Shown: positions 26,305 through 34,771 of the stretch, in pieces
Position numbering within the stretch: the first letter of the stretch is position 1
Layout: every line of letters begins with the position of its first letter
Origin: Pseudomonas pisciculturae
GTDB taxonomy: Bacteria > Pseudomonadota > Gammaproteobacteria > Pseudomonadales > Pseudomonadaceae
Assembly: GCF_015461805.1 (NCBI RefSeq)
Contig: NZ_JACVZE010000001.1
Coordinates: 1,054,001 to 1,118,000 of the forward strand
Direction of reading: 5' to 3'
Length of the DNA: 64,000 nt
Notes under the pieces: generated by a model
Database searches by the model: none
Told to the model about the DNA's origin: nothing
What the model saw: only the letters and a program-made list of their open reading frames with translations
Made by a program: the position numbers and the translations under genes

Positions 26305-26969
26305 GTGTGTTTGCCCTGCTGGTCGCCCGCGAAGCGCGGCTGTTGTGCCGTCGCCCGGCCGAACTGGCCAACCCGTTGGTATTCTTTGCCATCGTGATTG
26401 CACTGTTCCCGTTGGCGGTCGGCCCTGAGACTAAACTGTTGCAAACCTTGTCTCCGGGACTGGTGTGGGTGGCGGCGCTTTTATCGGTTCTGCTCTCGCT
26501 GGACGGGCTGTTTCGCAGTGATTTTGAAGACGGTTCCCTGGAACAGTGGGTCCTTTCGTCGCACCCTTTGCCACTACTGGTCTTGGCAAAGGTGCTGGCA
26601 CACTGGGCTTTTTCCGGCTTGGCGCTAGTCTTGCTCTCGCCGCTGATGGCGATGATGCTCGGCTTGCCCACCGAGTGCCTGCCGATTCTGCTGCTGAGCC
26701 TGTTGCTCGGCACGCCGGTGCTCAGCCTGTTGGGCGCAGTGGGCGCGGCGTTGACCGTCGGTTTGAAGCGCGGCGGCCTGTTGCTGGCGCTGTTGATTCT
26801 GCCTTTGTATATCCCGGTGTTGATCCTGGGCAGCGGTGCGTTGCAAGCCGCGCTCATGGGCATGCCGGCGACCGGTTACCTCTTGTGGCTTGGTAGCCTG
26901 ACCGCCCTGGCGGTAACCCTGACACCTTTTGCTATAGCGGCCGGCCTGAAGATCAGCGTCGGCGAATAA
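26301..26969 (+). CDS. ccmB: Heme exporter membrane subunit CcmB
   Basis: A 222-residue inner-membrane protein with about six hydrophobic helices, partner of CcmA. The segments [16 protein letters not shown] and [20 protein letters not shown] are characteristic. The start at 26301 overlaps the ccmA stop; three codons upstream are rejected. Confidence 0.95.
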   Translation: MSVFALLVAREARLLCRRPAELANPLVFFAIVIALFPLAVGPETKLLQTLSPGLVWVAALLSVLLSLDGLFRSDFEDGSLEQWVLSSHPLPLLVLAKVLAHWAFSGLALVLLSPLMAMMLGLPTECLPILLLSLLLGTPVLSLLGAVGAALTVGLKRGGLLLALLILPLYIPVLILGSGALQAALMGMPATGYLLWLGSLTALAVTLTPFAIAAGLKISVGE

Positions 26970-27052
26970 TGAGGTCTGGCTGAGCGTTGTCTCAGCCAGT
27001 AAAGACCCTAAGCTGCTTGCACAGACAAGCCGCAACCGTGATGGAAACAGCA

Positions 27053-27808
27053 ATGAACTGGACCTGGTTTCACAAGCTCGGCTCGCCCAAATGGTTCTAC
27101 GGTATCAGCGGCAAGCTGCTGCCGTGGTTGAGCATCGCTGCCGTATTGCTGATCGGCATCGGCCTGGTCTGGGGGCTGGCTTTCGCGCCGCCGGACTACC
27201 AGCAAGGCAACAGCTTTCGCATCATTTATATCCACGTACCCGCCGCGATGCTGGCCCAGTCCTGCTACGTGATGCTGGCCGTGTGCGGCATCGTCGGCCT
27301 GGTGTGGAAGATGAAGCTGGCCGACGTCGCCCTGCAATGCGCCGCGCCCATCGGCGCGTGGATGACCGCCGTGGCGCTGGTTACCGGCGCGATCTGGGGC
27401 AAGCCGACCTGGGGCTCGTGGTGGGTGTGGGATGCGCGACTAACGTCCATGTTGATCCTGTTGTTCCTGTACTTCGGTCTCATTGCACTGGGCAACGCTA
27501 TCAGTAATCGTGACAGCGCCGCCAAGGCCTGTGCGGTGCTGGCGATTGTTGGCGTGATCAATATCCCGATCATCAAGTACTCGGTGGAGTGGTGGAACAC
27601 CCTGCACCAGGGCGCCACCTTCACCCTCACCGAAAAACCGGCCATGCCCGTGGAAATGTGGGCGCCGCTGCTGCTGATGGTGCTGGGGTTCTACTGCTTC
27701 TTCGGCGCGGTGCTGCTGATGCGCATGCGCCTTGAAGTGCTCAAGCGTGAAGCCCGCACCAGTTGGGTCAAGGCTGAAGTTCAAAGCAGCCTGGGGGCGC
27801 GCGCATGA
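27053..27808 (+). CDS. ccmC: Heme transporter/handling protein CcmC
   Basis: A 251-residue membrane protein with six helices that loads heme onto CcmE. The tryptophan-rich heme-handling WWD motif is at [15 protein letters not shown], with conserved His residues before and after it ([16 protein letters not shown]). The start at 27053 ([16 protein letters not shown]) follows GGAAAC; ATG 27041 is an in-frame alternative. It overlaps ccmD by ATGA. Confidence 0.95.
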   Translation: MNWTWFHKLGSPKWFYGISGKLLPWLSIAAVLLIGIGLVWGLAFAPPDYQQGNSFRIIYIHVPAAMLAQSCYVMLAVCGIVGLVWKMKLADVALQCAAPIGAWMTAVALVTGAIWGKPTWGSWWVWDARLTSMLILLFLYFGLIALGNAISNRDSAAKACAVLAIVGVINIPIIKYSVEWWNTLHQGATFTLTEKPAMPVEMWAPLLLMVLGFYCFFGAVLLMRMRLEVLKREARTSWVKAEVQSSLGARA

Positions 27809-27981
27809 GTTTTGCTTCGTTCAGTGATTTTCTCGCCATGGGCCATCACGGCCTTTACGTCTGGACGGCCTATGGCATCTGCCTGGCGGTGCTGGCCCTC
27901 AACGTCGCCGCGCCGATCCTGGCCCGCAAGCGTTACCTGCAACAAGAGGCGCGTCGTCTGCGCCGGGAGACCGAAAAGTGA
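27805..27981 (+). CDS. ccmD: Small heme exporter subunit CcmD
   Basis: A 58-residue protein: short amphipathic start ([20 protein letters not shown]), one transmembrane helix (about 18-40) and a basic C-terminal tail ([19 protein letters not shown]), exactly the CcmD plan. It completes CcmABCD and helps release heme-loaded CcmE. It overlaps ccmC at its start (ATGA) and ccmE at its end (GTGA). Confidence 0.93.
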   Translation: MSFASFSDFLAMGHHGLYVWTAYGICLAVLALNVAAPILARKRYLQQEARRLRRETEK

Positions 27982-28433
27982 ATCCGCTGCGTAGAAAGCG
28001 TCTGTTGATCATCCTTGCCATCCTGGCCGGCGTCGGCATTGCCGTGGCCCTGGCCTTGAGCGCCCTGCAGCAGAACATCAACCTGTTCTACACCCCGACC
28101 CAGATCGCCAATGGCGAAGCGCCCATCGATACGCGCATCCGCGCCGGCGGCATGGTGGAACAGGGCTCGCTCAAACGTTCTGGCGACTCCCTCGACGTGA
28201 CCTTCGTGGTCACCGACTTCAGCAAGTCCGTGACCATCAGTTATCGCGGCATCCTCCCGGACCTGTTCCGCGAAGGCCAGGGCATCGTCGCCCTGGGCAA
28301 GCTCAACGCTCAAGGCGTGGTGGTGGCCGATGAAGTGCTGGCCAAGCACGATGAGAAATACATGCCGCCCGAAGTCACCAAAGCCCTGAAAGACAGCGGC
28401 CAGTCCGCACCCACGCCCGCCAAGGAGGGTTGA
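27978..28433 (+). CDS. ccmE: Periplasmic heme chaperone CcmE
   Basis: A 151-residue membrane-anchored beta-barrel that carries heme covalently. The heme-binding His124 and Tyr128 sit in [12 protein letters not shown]; the N-terminal anchor is about residues 8-28. The start is GTG at 27978, overlapping the ccmD stop. Confidence 0.96.
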   Translation: MNPLRRKRLLIILAILAGVGIAVALALSALQQNINLFYTPTQIANGEAPIDTRIRAGGMVEQGSLKRSGDSLDVTFVVTDFSKSVTISYRGILPDLFREGQGIVALGKLNAQGVVVADEVLAKHDEKYMPPEVTKALKDSGQSAPTPAKEG

Positions 28434-28436
28434 GTG

Positions 28437-30425
28437 ATGACGTCTGCACTGTTTATTCCAGAGCTCGGCCACTTGGCGATGATCCTCGCCCTGTGTTTTG
28501 CCGTTGTGCAAGCCGTGGTGCCGCTGCTCGGTGCCTGGCGCGGTGACCGCCTGTGGATGAGCCTGGCGCAGCCGGCGGCCTGGGGCCAATTTGCGTTCCT
28601 GTTGTTTGCCTTCGGCTGCCTGACCTACGCCTTTATGACTGACGACTTTTCTGTCGCGTATGTGGCCAATAACTCTAATAGCGCGCTGCCTTGGTACTAC
28701 AAGTTCAGCGCCGTGTGGGGCGCCCACGAAGGGTCGTTGCTGCTGTGGGCGTTGATCCTCGGCGGCTGGACCTTTGCCGTGTCGGTGTTCTCGCGCCAAC
28801 TGCCGCAAGTGATGCTGGCGCGGGTGCTGGCGGTGATGGGCATGATCAGCATCGGGTTCCTGCTGTTTTTGATCATGACCTCCAACCCGTTCACGCGCAT
28901 CCTGCCGCAGATCCCGGCGAACGGGCATGACCTCAACCCCTTGCTGCAAGACATCGGCCTGATCGTGCACCCGCCGATGCTCTACATGGGGTACGTCGGT
29001 TTCTCGGTGGCCTTCGCGTTTGCCATCGCCGCGTTGCTCGGGGGGCGTCTCGACGCTGCCTGGGCACGTTGGTCGCGGCCCTGGACCATCGTCGCCTGGG
29101 CCTTCCTCGGCATTGGCATCACCCTCGGTTCGTGGTGGGCCTACTACGAACTTGGCTGGGGCGGCTGGTGGTTCTGGGACCCGGTGGAAAACGCTTCCTT
29201 CATGCCTTGGCTGGTGGGCACGGCGCTGATTCACTCGCTGGCGGTTACTGAAAAACGTGGCGTGTTCAAAAGCTGGACCGTGCTGCTGGCGATTGCGGCG
29301 TTTTCCCTCAGCCTGTTGGGTACGTTCCTGGTGCGTTCGGGCGTATTGACGTCGGTGCACGCGTTTGCGTCCGACCCGGCGCGGGGCGTGTTCATCCTGA
29401 TCTTCCTGTTGTGTGTGGTTGGCGGTTCCTTGACCCTGTTCGCCCTGCGCGCACCGGTGGTCAAGAGCCAGGTCGGCTTCAACCTGTGGTCGCGGGAAAC
29501 CCTGCTGCTGGGCAATAACCTGGTGTTGGTGGTGGCCGCCTCGATGATCCTGCTCGGCACGCTGTACCCGTTGGTATTGGATGCCCTGAGCGGCGCCAAG
29601 CTGTCCGTCGGCCCGCCGTACTTCAACGCGCTGTTTATTCCGTTGATGGGCCTGTTGATGGTGGTAATGGCGGTCGGCGTATTGGTGCGCTGGAAAGACA
29701 CCCCGGTGAAATGGCTGGCGGGCATGTTGATGCCGGTCTTGCTGGGCAGCGTGGCGCTGGCGGTGATCGCCGGGTTCGCTTACGGCGATTTCAACTGGGC
29801 GGTGCTGGCCACCTTCCTGCTGGCGGCCTGGGTGTTGCTGGCCGGTGTGCGCGATATCGTCGACAAGACCCGTCACAAAGGTTTGATCAAGGGTTTGCCG
29901 ACGTTGACCCGCAGCTATTGGGGCATGCAGATCGCCCATATCGGCATCGCTGTGTGCGCGCTGGGCGTGGTGTTGTCCAGCCAGAACAGCGCCGAGCGTG
30001 ACCTGCGCCTGGCGCCGGGCGAGTCCATGGACCTGGCCGGTTACCAGTTTATTTTTGAAGGCGCCAAGCACTTTGAGGGGCCGAACTTCACGTCCGACAA
30101 AGGCACGGTGCGCGTCGTGCGTAACGGCAAGCAAGTGGCCGTACTGCACCCGGAAAAACGCCTGTACACCGTGCAAAGCTCGATGATGACCGAAGCCGGC
30201 ATCGACGCAGGTTTCACCCGTGACCTTTATGTGGCGCTGGGTGAACCGTTGGGCGAGGGCGCCTGGGCGGTGCGGGTGCATGTGAAACCGTTTGTGCGCT
30301 GGATCTGGTTCGGCGGCTTGCTCACCGGGTTTGGTGGGTTGCTTGCCGCGTTGGACCGCCGGTACAGGGTCAAGGTCAAGAGCCGGGTGCGTGAAGCCCT
30401 CGGCATGCAGGGAGCTGCGGTATGA
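28437..30425 (+). CDS. ccmF: Cytochrome c heme lyase subunit CcmF
   Basis: A 662-residue protein with about 14-15 transmembrane helices that ligates heme from CcmE to apocytochrome c. The WWD motif is at GGWWFWDPVENASFMPWL; flanking His residues (IVHPPMLYMG, ALIHSLAVTEKRG) are present. ATG 28437 follows AGGAGGG by the right spacing; GTG 28434 is one codon earlier. It overlaps ccmG by ATGA. Confidence 0.96.
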   Translation: MTSALFIPELGHLAMILALCFAVVQAVVPLLGAWRGDRLWMSLAQPAAWGQFAFLLFAFGCLTYAFMTDDFSVAYVANNSNSALPWYYKFSAVWGAHEGSLLLWALILGGWTFAVSVFSRQLPQVMLARVLAVMGMISIGFLLFLIMTSNPFTRILPQIPANGHDLNPLLQDIGLIVHPPMLYMGYVGFSVAFAFAIAALLGGRLDAAWARWSRPWTIVAWAFLGIGITLGSWWAYYELGWGGWWFWDPVENASFMPWLVGTALIHSLAVTEKRGVFKSWTVLLAIAAFSLSLLGTFLVRSGVLTSVHAFASDPARGVFILIFLLCVVGGSLTLFALRAPVVKSQVGFNLWSRETLLLGNNLVLVVAASMILLGTLYPLVLDALSGAKLSVGPPYFNALFIPLMGLLMVVMAVGVLVRWKDTPVKWLAGMLMPVLLGSVALAVIAGFAYGDFNWAVLATFLLAAWVLLAGVRDIVDKTRHKGLIKGLPTLTRSYWGMQIAHIGIAVCALGVVLSSQNSAERDLRLAPGESMDLAGYQFIFEGAKHFEGPNFTSDKGTVRVVRNGKQVAVLHPEKRLYTVQSSMMTEAGIDAGFTRDLYVALGEPLGEGAWAVRVHVKPFVRWIWFGGLLTGFGGLLAALDRRYRVKVKSRVREALGMQGAAV

Positions 30426-30958
30426 AGCGGTGGTTGATGGCGATCCCTCTGATTGTATTTTTGCTGGGCGCGGTGATCTTGTATCGGGGCCTCTACCTGG
30501 ACCCGTCCGAGCTGCCGTCGGCCATGATCGGCAAACCGTTCCCGGCGTTCAGCCTGCCAACAGTGCAGGGCGATAAAACCCTGACCCAAGCTGACCTGCT
30601 GGGCAAACCGGCGCTGGTCAACGTGTGGGGCACCTGGTGCATCTCCTGCCGCGTCGAGCACCCGGTACTCAACAAACTCGCCGAGAAGGGCGTGGTGATC
30701 TACGGCATCAACTACAAGGACGACAATGCTGCCGCCTTGAAGTGGCTGGCGGAGTTCCATAACCCGTACCAGTTGGATATCCGCGATGAAGACGGCAACC
30801 TCGGCCTCAACCTCGGTGTGTACGGCGCGCCGGAAACCTTCTTCATCGACGCCAAGGGTGTGATCCGCGACAAGTACGTCGGCGTGATCGACGAAGTGGT
30901 GTGGCGCGAGCAACTGGCCGCCAAGTACCAGGCGCTGGTCGATGAGGCCAAGCCATGA
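30422..30958 (+). CDS. ccmG: Thiol:disulfide interchange protein CcmG/DsbE
   Basis: A 178-residue membrane-anchored periplasmic thioredoxin that reduces apocytochrome c for heme attachment. The active site is WGTWCISCRVEHP, with the family-specific acidic and GVYGAPETFF segments. One N-terminal anchor (about 4-22). It overlaps both neighbours by ATGA. Confidence 0.95.
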   Translation: MKRWLMAIPLIVFLLGAVILYRGLYLDPSELPSAMIGKPFPAFSLPTVQGDKTLTQADLLGKPALVNVWGTWCISCRVEHPVLNKLAEKGVVIYGINYKDDNAAALKWLAEFHNPYQLDIRDEDGNLGLNLGVYGAPETFFIDAKGVIRDKYVGVIDEVVWREQLAAKYQALVDEAKP

Positions 30959-31428
30959 AGCGCTTGTTAGCCGCCGCTGTGTTGGCGCTGGGGTTGGCGG
31001 GCGTCGCCCACGCGGCCATCGACACCTACGAATTTGCCAACGACGGTGACCGCGAGCGCTTTCGCGAACTGACCAAGGAACTGCGCTGCCCCAAGTGCCA
31101 GAACCAGGACATCGCCGACTCCAACGCGCCCATTGCCACAGACTTGCGCCGAGAGATTTTCCGCATGCTGGGGGAGGGCAAGGACAATCAGCAGATCATC
31201 GACTTCATGGTCGACCGCTACGGTGATTTCGTGCGCTACAAACCCGCGCTCACCGGCAAGACTGCGCTGCTGTGGTTTGGCCCTGCCGGGTTGTTGTTGA
31301 CCGGTGTCGTGGTGATGGCCGTGATCGTGCGCCGCCGCCGTGCAGCGCCTACCGATGGTTCAGACGCGCTATCCCCTGACGAGCGCAAACGCCTCGACCA
31401 ATTGCTGGACACCAAGACTGATGATTGA
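30955..31428 (+). CDS. ccmH: Cytochrome c maturation protein CcmH
   Basis: A 157-residue protein with signal peptide, the redox motif [16 protein letters not shown], and a C-terminal transmembrane helix (about 103-123). It is the short CcmH form; the TPR part is separate as ccmI. It keeps apocytochrome cysteines available with CcmG. Confidence 0.95.
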   Translation: MKRLLAAAVLALGLAGVAHAAIDTYEFANDGDRERFRELTKELRCPKCQNQDIADSNAPIATDLRREIFRMLGEGKDNQQIIDFMVDRYGDFVRYKPALTGKTALLWFGPAGLLLTGVVVMAVIVRRRRAAPTDGSDALSPDERKRLDQLLDTKTDD

Positions 31429-32611
31429 TTTTTGGCTCGCAGCCGGCTTGCTGCTCCTGATTGCCCTGAGTTTCCTGTTGATCCCCGTAATGCGCGGCCG
31501 TCGTGCCCAGCGTGAAGAGGACCGCACCGCGTTAAACGTGGCGCTGTACCAAGAGCGCGTTGCCGAGTTGCAAGTGCAGCAGGACGAAGGTGTGCTCAAT
31601 GCCGCCCAACTCGACACCGGTCGCGCCGAAGCCGCCCGCGAATTGCTCGCCGACACCGAAGGTGTGGAAAAACCCCGCGAGTCGCGTCTGGGCAAACCGC
31701 TGCCGTTGTTCGCTGCGATCCTTGTGCCTGTATTGGGCGTGGCGCTGTATCTGCATTATGGTGCCAGCGATAAGGTCGAGTTGACCCGCGAGTTCTCCCA
31801 GCCGCCCGTGTCCATCGAAGACATGACCCACCGCCTGGAGCGCGCCGCCGCCGCCCAGCCAGACTCTGCCGAAGGCTTGTACTTCCTGGGGCGCGCCTAC
31901 ATGGCCCAAGGCCGTTCTGCCGATGCAGCCAAGGTCTTCGAACGCACCGTGGCCCTGGCCGGTCGCCAACCGGAATTGCTCGGCCAGTGGGCCCAGGCCC
32001 AGTACTTTGCCGATAACAAACAGTGGTCGTCCAAGGTCCAGGCCTTGACCGACGAGGCCTTGAAGCAGGACCCGAAAGAAGTCACCAGCCTCGGGCTGCT
32101 GGGCATCGCCGCGTTTGAAGGCCAGCGCTATCAGGAAGCGATCGATTACTGGAACCGTCTGCTGGCTCAACTGCCGCCGCAAGATAGCTCCCGTGCAGCA
32201 CTGCAAGGTGGCATCGACCGGGCCGCTGAGAAACTCAAAGAAAGCGGTGGTACTGTCGCCCAAGCGCCTAAGGCCGTTCTTAAAGTGCGCGTGGATTTGT
32301 CGGCTGACGTGAAGGCCAAATCCCTGCCGGCCGACAGCGTATTCATCTTTGCCCGCGCCGTCTCCGGCCCGCCGGCGCCTCTGGCGGCCAAGCGTGTCAC
32401 GGTCGCCGATTTGCCGGTTACGGTTGAGCTGGGCGATGCCGACGCGATGATGCCCCAGTTGAAACTGTCGAACTTCCCCGAAGTCCAACTCGTTGCGCGC
32501 ATATCCCGAGCAGGTCTTCCGACCGCTGGCGAGTGGATCGGCCGCAGCCAACCCTTGGCCAGTACTACAACTGCCTTGCAACAGCTGACTATCGACAGTC
32601 CGGATAAGTAA
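31421..32611 (+). CDS. ccmI: Apocytochrome c chaperone CcmI (CycH)
   Basis: A 396-residue protein: two N-terminal membrane helices (about 2-22 and 92-112), a TPR region (about 130-280, [26 protein letters not shown]) and a periplasmic C-terminal domain ([23 protein letters not shown]). TPRs hold the C-terminus of apocytochromes for ligation. The start at 31421 overlaps the end of ccmH by 8 bp. Confidence 0.94.
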   Translation: MIDFWLAAGLLLLIALSFLLIPVMRGRRAQREEDRTALNVALYQERVAELQVQQDEGVLNAAQLDTGRAEAARELLADTEGVEKPRESRLGKPLPLFAAILVPVLGVALYLHYGASDKVELTREFSQPPVSIEDMTHRLERAAAAQPDSAEGLYFLGRAYMAQGRSADAAKVFERTVALAGRQPELLGQWAQAQYFADNKQWSSKVQALTDEALKQDPKEVTSLGLLGIAAFEGQRYQEAIDYWNRLLAQLPPQDSSRAALQGGIDRAAEKLKESGGTVAQAPKAVLKVRVDLSADVKAKSLPADSVFIFARAVSGPPAPLAAKRVTVADLPVTVELGDADAMMPQLKLSNFPEVQLVARISRAGLPTAGEWIGRSQPLASTTTALQQLTIDSPDK

Positions 32612-32627
32612 TTTTGAGGAAACGCCC

Positions 32628-33026
32628 ATGACCGCATTTGCACGCATCACCCTGCTCAGCCTGGTATTGGGCCTGAGCGCTTGTGCGGTCCACCGGCCAC
32701 CTCCTGCGCCCACCGGCCCGACCATCCCGCCGTCAGGGCCGTCGACCCAGCCCAGCACCAAACCCTCCGGCCCGGTAACCCCGGCGCCGAAAAAAACCGT
32801 GCCGACGTCGTCGCCCACCTTCGCGCCGCCGCCGGGTGCCGCCAGCCATTGGGACGGCAACATGAAGGTTTACGTGCTGGATGACCAGCCCGATACCTTC
32901 TACCGCCAGCGCACCTACTACCGCTGGAGCAACGGCTGGAGCCGCTCCATCAGCCCGAATGGGCCGTGGGAAGACACCAACGTGCAGGGTGTGCCACCGG
33001 GGTTGAGTAAAAAGTACGCGCAATAA
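32628..33026 (+). CDS. Proline-rich hypothetical lipoprotein
   Basis: A 132-residue protein with a lipobox LGLSAC (Cys19), a Pro/Thr/Ser-rich linker (about 23-70) and a folded C-terminal part rich in Trp/Tyr (FYRQRTYYRWSNGWSRSISPNGPWEDTN). It should be anchored in a membrane and reach into the periplasm. GAGGAAACG precedes the ATG. It follows ccmI by 16 bp and precedes the terminator, so it is probably the last gene of the ccm transcript. Function unknown. Confidence 0.8.
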   Translation: MTAFARITLLSLVLGLSACAVHRPPPAPTGPTIPPSGPSTQPSTKPSGPVTPAPKKTVPTSSPTFAPPPGAASHWDGNMKVYVLDDQPDTFYRQRTYYRWSNGWSRSISPNGPWEDTNVQGVPPGLSKKYAQ

Positions 33027-33027
33027 C

Positions 33028-33059
33028 AAAAGGCGACCTTTGTAAGGTCGCCTTTTTTT
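33028..33059 (+). terminator. Intrinsic terminator of the ccm operon
   Basis: AAAAGGCGACCTT (33028-33040) and its complement (33044-33056) form a 13-bp stem with a 3-nt loop, ending in a T-run. Confidence 0.9.
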
Positions 33060-33080
33060 CGGCTTGAAAAACAAACTGAT

Positions 33081-33167
33081 GTGGGAGCTGGCTTGCCTGC
33101 GATAGCTGTGTGTCAGCTACGAATTGGCTAGCTGACCCATCGCTATCGCAGGCAAGCCAGCTCCCAC
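33081..33167. repeat. REPIN, class II core, facing arms
   Basis: Inverted REP units with the core GGGAGCTGGCTTGC face each other, with inner arms GTCAGCTA/TAGCTGAC. It lies after the ccm terminator. Unlike the other class II pairs in this window, which point outward, this one has the facing REPIN order. Confidence 0.88.
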
Positions 33168-33201
33168 AGGAGATATCATTCACCGCCAGGACTTGGGAAA
33201 G

Positions 33202-33276
33202 AACGAGTCGCGCGCAGATGAGACGACCGGGGGATGGAAACCCGGCAGGGGTATGCCTATCTGCGCGCAACTCGTT
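33202..33276. repeat. Long imperfect inverted repeat with internal hairpin
   Basis: An 18-bp arm, 33202-33219, matches the complement of 33259-33276 (ATCTGCGCGCAACTCGTT) at 17 of 18 positions. Between them a second stem, CCGGG (33227-33231) with CCCGG (33241-33245), is nested. The two-stem layout suggests a folded RNA, a recombination site or a short mobile relic. It does not resemble the REP families nearby. Confidence 0.6.
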
Positions 33277-33329
33277 AGACATAATGAGTAATGGATCAAC
33301 GTCGGTCAGTAGGATGAATCCTGATTTGT

Positions 33330-33428
33330 GTGCTGAAACTCGAACGTGTGATCGATTTGAGTGACGAGGCGCTGTTATCGCGGATGGCGATGGGTTGCCG
33401 CGGGTGCTACAAGTGTGGCCAGAAATGA
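33330..33428 (+). CDS. Possible 32-residue Cys-rich micro-ORF before phnN
   Basis: A GTG-led frame of 32 codons ends 13 bp before the phnN start. Its C-terminal end reads MGCRGCYKCGQK, a CxxCxxC cluster; the N-terminal half is an amphipathic-looking helix. No strong ribosome site is seen. It could be a leader peptide, a metal-binding micro-protein, the tail of a lost gene, or chance. Confidence 0.25.
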   Translation: MLKLERVIDLSDEALLSRMAMGCRGCYKCGQK

Positions 33429-33441
33429 AGAGAGTGTTTTG

Positions 33442-34008
33442 ATGGCAGGCAGATTGATCTATCTCATCGGGCCGTCCGGCTCGGGCAAGGACAGCCTGCT
33501 GGATGCTGCGCGCCCACGCTTGGCCGAGCGCGGCTGCCGCATCGTGCGCCGCGTCATCACGCGCTCGGCGGAGGCGGTTGGTGAGGCGGCGCAAGGTGTG
33601 AGCCCGGAACAGTTCGCAGCGATGTGCGCGGAGGGTGCGTTTGCCCTCAGTTGGCAGGCGAATGGGTTGTCCTACGGTATCCCTCGCGAGATTGATGATT
33701 GGCTCGCTGCGGGGGACGACGTGCTGGTTAACGGCTCCCGCGCGCACCTGGCGCACGCGCGTGCGCGTTATCCGGCCTTACGGGTGTTGCTGCTGACGGT
33801 TGACCAGGCGGTGTTGCGTCAACGCTTGATCGCACGCGGGCGGGAAACGTTGGCTGATATCGAAGATCGATTGGCGCGCAATGCGCGGTTTACCTGCGAA
33901 CTCATTGCCGGCAACTGCACCGGTTTGTTCGTATTGGATAACTCTGGCCCGTTGGAACATACAGTCGAGCGCCTACTGTGCTGCCTGGATCCTGGCGTCT
34001 TAGCCTGA
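33442..34008 (+). CDS. phnN: Ribose 1,5-bisphosphate phosphokinase PhnN
   Basis: A 188-residue guanylate-kinase-like P-loop protein (Walker A GPSGSGKDS, residues 10-18) that turns ribose 1,5-bisphosphate into PRPP in the C-P lyase pathway. TRSAEAVGEAA and LSWQANGLSYGIP are PhnN-type segments. The start at 33442 was chosen for the Walker A distance. No other phn gene lies nearby, so it stands alone here; it could serve the phn operon elsewhere or NAD-independent PRPP formation. Confidence 0.88.
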   Translation: MAGRLIYLIGPSGSGKDSLLDAARPRLAERGCRIVRRVITRSAEAVGEAAQGVSPEQFAAMCAEGAFALSWQANGLSYGIPREIDDWLAAGDDVLVNGSRAHLAHARARYPALRVLLLTVDQAVLRQRLIARGRETLADIEDRLARNARFTCELIAGNCTGLFVLDNSGPLEHTVERLLCCLDPGVLA

Positions 34009-34104
34009 GACGACGAACCCGCTGTGTATGCAAATGCCCCGTCGAACAGCTCCACTTTCAATATCCAGTAAAACAGCCGTCAGTCAGCATTGCGTATTTT
34101 GTGC

Positions 34105-34133
34105 TTGAGTAAAGATAACTCTAGGGTTATTTT
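34105..34133 (+). promoter_or_regulatory. hicAB promoter with embedded palindromic operator
   Basis: TTGAGT (34105-34110), a 17-bp spacer and TATTTT (34128-34133) make a plausible sigma70 promoter. The 16-bp near-palindrome ATAACTCTAGGGTTAT (34115-34130; one mismatched pair) fills the spacer and reaches the -10 box, ideal for HicB repression. Confidence 0.5.
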
Positions 34134-34160
34134 TATTCAGGCCAAGCCAAGGAGGCTGCG

Positions 34161-34349
34161 GTGCAAAGCAGGTTATTGATCAAGGAACTGCAAGAGGCAG
34201 GCTGGGTGTTGGATCGGGTCACGGGCAGTCATCATATTTTTACTCATCGATACAACCCGTACACGATCCCGGTGCCCCATCCCAAAAAGGATCTGCCTCT
34301 AGGCACCGTCAGAAGCATCAGGAAACGTGCCGGCTTGTTTGAGTTTTAA
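34161..34349 (+). CDS. hicA: HicA-type mRNA interferase toxin
   Basis: A 62-residue dsRBD-like toxin. The catalytic His is in VTGSHHIFTH, and VPHPKKDLPLGTVRSIRKRAG is the family C-terminal signature. The GTG start at 34161 follows AAGGAGG by 5 nt. hicB follows after 11 bp. The toxin cleaves mRNA when unbound; HicB neutralises it. Confidence 0.92.
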   Translation: MQSRLLIKELQEAGWVLDRVTGSHHIFTHRYNPYTIPVPHPKKDLPLGTVRSIRKRAGLFEF

Positions 34350-34360
34350 GGAGAGCATTC

Positions 34361-34765
34361 ATGCAATACCCAATCTGTATCGAATGGGGCGACGACTTCA
34401 TCGCCACCGGTATCCAGATCCCCGATATTCCGGGCGCAGTGACCGCTGGCGACAGTTTTGAAGAGGCGTACAACGCCGCAGTAGAGGTTGCGCACATCAT
34501 GCTGCAAGAGATTGCCGCTGAGGGTGGGCCGATTCCGATGCCTACCTCGGTCGCCCATCATCACGAAAACGAAGATTACGCCGGTATGGGCTGGGGGATG
34601 TTGGAGTTGGACATCTCGCCCTATCTGGGCAAGACCGAGAAGGTCAATGTGACCTTGCCCGGTTATGTCATCCAGCGTATCGACCGCTATGTGCGGGAGC
34701 ACAAGGTCAAAAGCCGCTCGTCATTTCTGGCGGATGCGGCGTTGGAGAAGTTGGTTCGTTCCTGA
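34361..34765 (+). CDS. hicB: HicB antitoxin with C-terminal RHH domain
   Basis: A 134-residue antitoxin: an N-terminal HicB partial RNase-H fold (about 1-90; ATGIQIPDIPGAVTAGDSFEEAYNAA) and a C-terminal ribbon-helix-helix DNA-binding part (KVNVTLPGYVIQRIDRYVREHKVKSRSSFLADAALEKL). It should repress the operon through the palindrome upstream of hicA. It ends 6 bp before the stop of the convergent MFS gene. Confidence 0.92.
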   Translation: MQYPICIEWGDDFIATGIQIPDIPGAVTAGDSFEEAYNAAVEVAHIMLQEIAAEGGPIPMPTSVAHHHENEDYAGMGWGMLELDISPYLGKTEKVNVTLPGYVIQRIDRYVREHKVKSRSSFLADAALEKLVRS

Positions 34766-34771
34766 GGCTGA

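Noticed and set aside
27933..30281. 782-codon open frame on the minus strand across ccmE and ccmF
   Set aside because: Antisense shadow of well-defined ccm genes; His/Gln/Arg-rich translation typical of such shadows.
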